From Ruficoccus sp. ZRK36 (GTDB lineage Bacteria; Verrucomicrobiota; Verrucomicrobiia; Opitutales; Cerasicoccaceae), in assembly GCF_019603315.1 (NCBI RefSeq), contig NZ_CP080649.1, positions 697,501 through 761,500 of the forward strand: a stretch of 64,000 bases of DNA. Reading direction: 5' to 3'. This document shows positions 61,068 through 64,000 of this stretch, piece after piece. The position numbers were made by a program, and so were the translations under genes. The number at the start of each line of letters is the position of its first letter. The first letter of the stretch is position 1. The notes below the pieces were generated by a model. The model saw only the letters and a list, made by a program, of their open reading frames with translations. It made no database searches and was not told where the DNA came from.

Positions 61068-62198
61068 ATGATTGCGTTCTGGATTGCAGTCATCTTCACG
61101 CTCGGCATTTCCGCCTTCTGCTCGCTGCTGGAGGCTATGATCCTCAGTACCACTGCGGCGGAAGTTGAGACGCTCAAGACCCGTAACCGGCGTAAGGGCG
61201 ACATGCTTGAGAAGTTCAAGGCGAACATCGAGGAGACCTCCTCGGCGATTCTCTCCCTGAACACCGTGGCCAATACCCTGGGAGCAACCGTCTCCGGCGT
61301 GCTCGCTGCCGACCTGTGGGGTAGTGACAGCTCGGTCGCCAAGTATATCGTCCCCCTGTCGATGACGCTAGGCATCCTGCTGCTCTCGGAGATCCTCCCG
61401 AAAAACCTCGGGGTGCTCTACCGCCCGTCCATGCAGCCCCATATGATTATGCCGCTGCACATCGTGCGCGTGGTCATGCGGCCCATCTCCGGCCTGTGCA
61501 GCTGGTTCATCCTGATCATCGCCGGCCGCAAGAACGTGGAGGAAATCGGTGACGAGGAAATCCGCCTGCTGGCCGAAAAGAGCGCCAAGGAGGGCTCGCT
61601 GACCGAGGACGAGAGCATGATCATCTCCAACGCCCTCAAGCTGGACGAGATCCGTGTCAACGAGGAGATGACCCCGCGCACCGTCGTGCTGGCCTTCGAT
61701 CAGGACGAAACCGTGGGCGAGGTCTTTACCGAGTACCCGAACATCCCCTTTGCCCGCATGCCCGTCTACGAGGGTAACATCGACAACATCGTCGGCCTCG
61801 TGCGCCGCCGCGACCTCCTCAAGGCCAAGGCCAACGACGAGGACGGCAAGACGCTTTCGTCGATCATGCACGACACGATCTTTGTCCAGGAAAACGCCAG
61901 CGGCGCTCACGCCCTGGAGAAATTCCTCACCAGCCACCAGCAGCTTGCCGTGGTGGTGGACGAGTTCGGATCGACCGCCGGGGTGATCACGATGGAGGAC
62001 ATCATCGAGCACATCCTCGGGCAGGAAATCTTTGAAAAGGACGACGTAGCCGTGGACATGCGCGAATTCGCCCGCCAGCGCCACGAGGACGAGGAAGCCG
62101 AAAACGGTAACGGCCACAGCGAGTCGGAGCATGCCAACGGTAGCGCATCGACCGAAAAACCGGGCGAGCCTTCCGCCGAGAAGCCGCAGGCGAACTAG
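61068..62198 (+). CDS. CNNM/CorC-type membrane protein with CBS domains
   Basis: A 376-residue protein of the HlyC/CorC family. Residues 1-~165: DUF21/CNNM membrane domain with FCSLLEAMILSTTAAEVE and LLLSEILPKN. Then two CBS domains (about 195-320), with RVNEEMTPRTVVLAFD and VVVDEFGSTAGVITMEDIIEHILG. The C-terminus is acidic and disordered. Related proteins move or sense Mg2+/Co2+. It lacks the C-terminal CorC_HlyC domain found in many relatives. The lgt gene follows after 93 bases. Confidence 0.9.
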   Translation: MIAFWIAVIFTLGISAFCSLLEAMILSTTAAEVETLKTRNRRKGDMLEKFKANIEETSSAILSLNTVANTLGATVSGVLAADLWGSDSSVAKYIVPLSMTLGILLLSEILPKNLGVLYRPSMQPHMIMPLHIVRVVMRPISGLCSWFILIIAGRKNVEEIGDEEIRLLAEKSAKEGSLTEDESMIISNALKLDEIRVNEEMTPRTVVLAFDQDETVGEVFTEYPNIPFARMPVYEGNIDNIVGLVRRRDLLKAKANDEDGKTLSSIMHDTIFVQENASGAHALEKFLTSHQQLAVVVDEFGSTAGVITMEDIIEHILGQEIFEKDDVAVDMREFARQRHEDEEAENGNGHSESEHANGSASTEKPGEPSAEKPQAN

Positions 62199-62291
62199 AG
62201 CGACGCGTGAACCAGCCGTTATCCCGCCCCGTAATCTCTGCGCTAAAAGAGGTGGACGAGTCGTGGCCGGGGCGTCAGGGTGGTTGGCTTT

Positions 62292-63152
62292 ATGGAGCCT
62301 CAGCTGCAATACCCGGTCTGCGACTTTGATCCGTTTCTGATCCGCTTCCCGGAGTGGATGCCGGTACCGGGCATTCGCTGGTATGGACTGGCCTATGTGA
62401 TGGGCTTCATCGTGGGAGCGCTTCTGCTGCGCCTGTACTACAAGCGCGGGCGCTCACCGCTGAATCCGGACCAGCAGATGAGCCTGATGACGTACCTCAT
62501 CATCGGCACGCTGGTGGGCGGGCGGCTCGGCTACATGCTGCTGTATGTGCCGGGCGAGTTCTTCCGCAACCCGCTACTGTTCTTCAAGGTCTGGGACGGC
62601 GGGATGGCCAGCCATGGCGGCTTTGTCGGCATCTACCTGGCCGTGCTACTCTATGCCCGGCGTGTGAAGCAGAGCTTTCGCTTTATCGCGGACATCACCG
62701 TCACCCTGGCCCCGGCGGGTATTCTCTTCGGACGGCTGGCGAACTTCATCAACGGCGAGCTGTGGGGCAAGATCACCGATGTCCCGTGGGCCTTTATCTT
62801 TCCCAAAAGCATGGAGGGCGTCCCGCTTTGGCAAATCCCGCCCCGGCATCCCTCGCAGCTCTACGAGGCCGCCCTGGAAGGACTTTTTCTGCTCGTGTAC
62901 CTGCAACTGCGCTTCTGGCTCTCAAACCCGAAGAAGCGCCCCGCTGGCTCGCTGCTGGGCGAGTTCTTCATGCTCTACGCAGTGGGGCGGATCTTCTGTG
63001 AGTTGTTCCGCGAGCCAGACGGCGGGAACATCACTCTCATCATGGGCCTGAGCCGCGGCACCTTTTACTCGGTCCTGACCTTTGTCTTCGGGCTGGGCAT
63101 CCTGCTCTACGCTCGACGGCGCCGAAGCAAAGCCGCTTCCAAACGAGTTTGA
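62292..63152 (+). CDS. lgt: Prolipoprotein diacylglyceryl transferase
   Basis: 286 residues from ATG 62292 (GTG at 62280 possible). An inner-membrane enzyme with seven helices that transfers diacylglyceryl from phosphatidylglycerol to the lipobox Cys. Signatures: IRWYGLAYVMGF (N-terminal His-Trp-like region), GGRLGYML, MASHGGFVGI (conserved His), LFGRLANFINGELWG and RHPSQLYEAALEG with Arg and Glu of the active site. Downstream signature EFFMLYAVGRIFCELFREPD fits. It would act on the lipoproteins at 47679 and 60234. Confidence 0.95.
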   Translation: MEPQLQYPVCDFDPFLIRFPEWMPVPGIRWYGLAYVMGFIVGALLLRLYYKRGRSPLNPDQQMSLMTYLIIGTLVGGRLGYMLLYVPGEFFRNPLLFFKVWDGGMASHGGFVGIYLAVLLYARRVKQSFRFIADITVTLAPAGILFGRLANFINGELWGKITDVPWAFIFPKSMEGVPLWQIPPRHPSQLYEAALEGLFLLVYLQLRFWLSNPKKRPAGSLLGEFFMLYAVGRIFCELFREPDGGNITLIMGLSRGTFYSVLTFVFGLGILLYARRRRSKAASKRV

Positions 63153-63159
63153 TAAGAGT

Positions 63160-63192
63160 CTCACACAGAGGCACAGAGACACGGAGGCAAGA
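63160..63192. repeat. CAGAGG-type intergenic repeat
   Basis: CACACAGAGGCACAGAGACACGGAGG just after lgt (word shown in two parts: CACACAGAGGC and ACAGAGACACGGAGG). Related to 23340-23404 and 45285-45332. Confidence 0.5.
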
Positions 63193-63304
63193 CCTCAATA
63201 CGAAAGCGAGTTTATCATCTGTGAAATCTGTGGATCATATCACCATGCTTTTTTAGAAATGGCATAAGGCCACCCCAGCGCAGTCCCCAATCCCTCTCTC
63301 TACC

Positions 63305-64000
63305 ATGAGCACCCCACTCGACAAAAAGTCCTCCAACGCACAGATCCAGGCCCGCTTTGACGCCGACGTGGAGCGCTTCTCCAACCTCGAAACCGGCCAG
63401 CAGGCCGTGATAGACGCACCCCTCATGCTGGAGCTGATCAGCGCTCTAGCCCCGAAAGTCGTCCCGCAAGCACGCACCCTGCTGGACATCGGCTGTGGCG
63501 CGGGAAACAACACCATCAAGATACTGAGGCAACTGCCAGGGTTGGACTGCGACCTGCTCGACCTGAGCGCGAACATGCTGGAGCGCGCCGCCGAGCGGGT
63601 AAACGCAGAAAAAAGCGGCACCGTCCGCACCTTTTGCGGGGACTTCCGGGCGCTAAGCCTGCCGACCGGGCACTACGACCTGATCGTGGCCGCCGCCGTC
63701 CTGCACCACCTGCGCGACGAGGAGGATTGGCGGCAGGGTTTCAGGAAAATTTACGAGCTGCTTGCCCCAGGTGGCGCGCTCTTTGTCAGCGATATGTTTT
63801 TCCACGAAGATCCGCAGGTGCACGCCGCCATGTGGACTCGCTACGGTGAGTATCTCTGTACACTGGGCGGCGAAGAGTACCGCGACAAAGTCTTCGCCTA
63901 CATCGACCAGGAAGACTCTCCCCGCGACCTCACCTTCCAACTGGAGCTGATGCGCGAGGTCGGCTTCTCTAAAATCGACATCCTACACAAGAACTCCTGC
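63305..64000 (+). CDS. Class I SAM-dependent methyltransferase (3' end outside window)
   Basis: Open from ATG 63305 to the window end, 232 codons. Rossmann-fold methyltransferase: motif I LLDIGCGAGNNT, motif II CDLLDLSANMLE, then GDFRALSLP, LIVAAAVLHHL and LLAPGGALFVSDMF. The last visible residues EVGFSKIDILHKNSC match the end of the methyltransferase type 11/12 family, so only a few codons are probably missing. Substrate unknown; small-molecule or tRNA modification are both possible. Starts 152 bases after lgt. Confidence 0.9.
   Translation, partial: MSTPLDKKSSNAQIQARFDADVERFSNLETGQQAVIDAPLMLELISALAPKVVPQARTLLDIGCGAGNNTIKILRQLPGLDCDLLDLSANMLERAAERVNAEKSGTVRTFCGDFRALSLPTGHYDLIVAAAVLHHLRDEEDWRQGFRKIYELLAPGGALFVSDMFFHEDPQVHAAMWTRYGEYLCTLGGEEYRDKVFAYIDQEDSPRDLTFQLELMREVGFSKIDILHKNSC

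Overview
The window is GC-rich bacterial chromosome, most likely from a member of the Verrucomicrobiota (Opitutae/Puniceicoccales-like). I infer this from the gene mix: a homodimeric glycyl-tRNA synthetase, a fused SecDF, an nfeD-nfeD-floA operon, an exosortase, a heparinase/glycosidase/sulfatase cluster and olefin-type oleC and oleD genes. No 16S rRNA or other decisive marker is present, so the assignment is an inference.

Layout. 1-4950: end of frr, an orphan membrane protein, proB, a two-gene exosortase locus (HpsJ-like protein plus exosortase) and purC. 5085-5162: tRNA-Glu(UUC). 5131-12488: a 7.4-kb integrated element bounded by a 36-bp direct repeat of the tRNA 3' end. It carries integrase, a small excisionase-like protein, two small accessory genes, a Dcm-like methyltransferase / Vsr / MvaI-BcnI-type endonuclease cassette, and an HUH (rolling-circle type) replication protein. 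12629-21178: a transglutaminase-like protein and a polysaccharide-degradation cluster (heparinase II/III-like lyase, GH-A clan glycosidase, sulfatase). 21588-24516: an uncharacterised trio of solute-binding-like protein, HypB/UreG-like GTPase and stand-alone ABC ATPase. 24784-28170: one 1128-residue polypeptide joining 2-oxoacid dehydrogenase E1 alpha, E1 beta, a lipoyl domain and a FabH-type ketoacyl synthase. 28403-34347: ABC exporter, purU, TPR protein, aldose epimerase. 34492-38344: NfeD/flotillin operon. 38418-47957: RNA methyltransferases, oleD, a TMTC-like membrane TPR protein, tandem secreted paralogs, oleC. 48039-64000: hybrid histidine kinase, glyQS, recJ-secDF-yajC, speA, gcvH, PEGA lipoprotein, CNNM/CorC protein, lgt and a truncated methyltransferase.

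The most striking observations are these. (1) The integrase reading frame runs through the attachment site. In the excised circle it would continue in frame into the far end of the element, giving a predicted protein of about 532 residues whose stop overlaps the rep start codon, so integration itself swaps the integrase C-terminus and unlinks rep. (2) The E1-lipoyl-FabH fusion suggests channelled branched-chain acyl priming. (3) A family of multi-hairpin repeats sits exactly at gene 3' ends, sometimes supplying the last codons and the stop. (4) A GGACA-N3-TGTCC palindrome lies over the putative promoter of the Dcm-like methyltransferase and resembles the operator of autoregulated SsoII-type methyltransferases.
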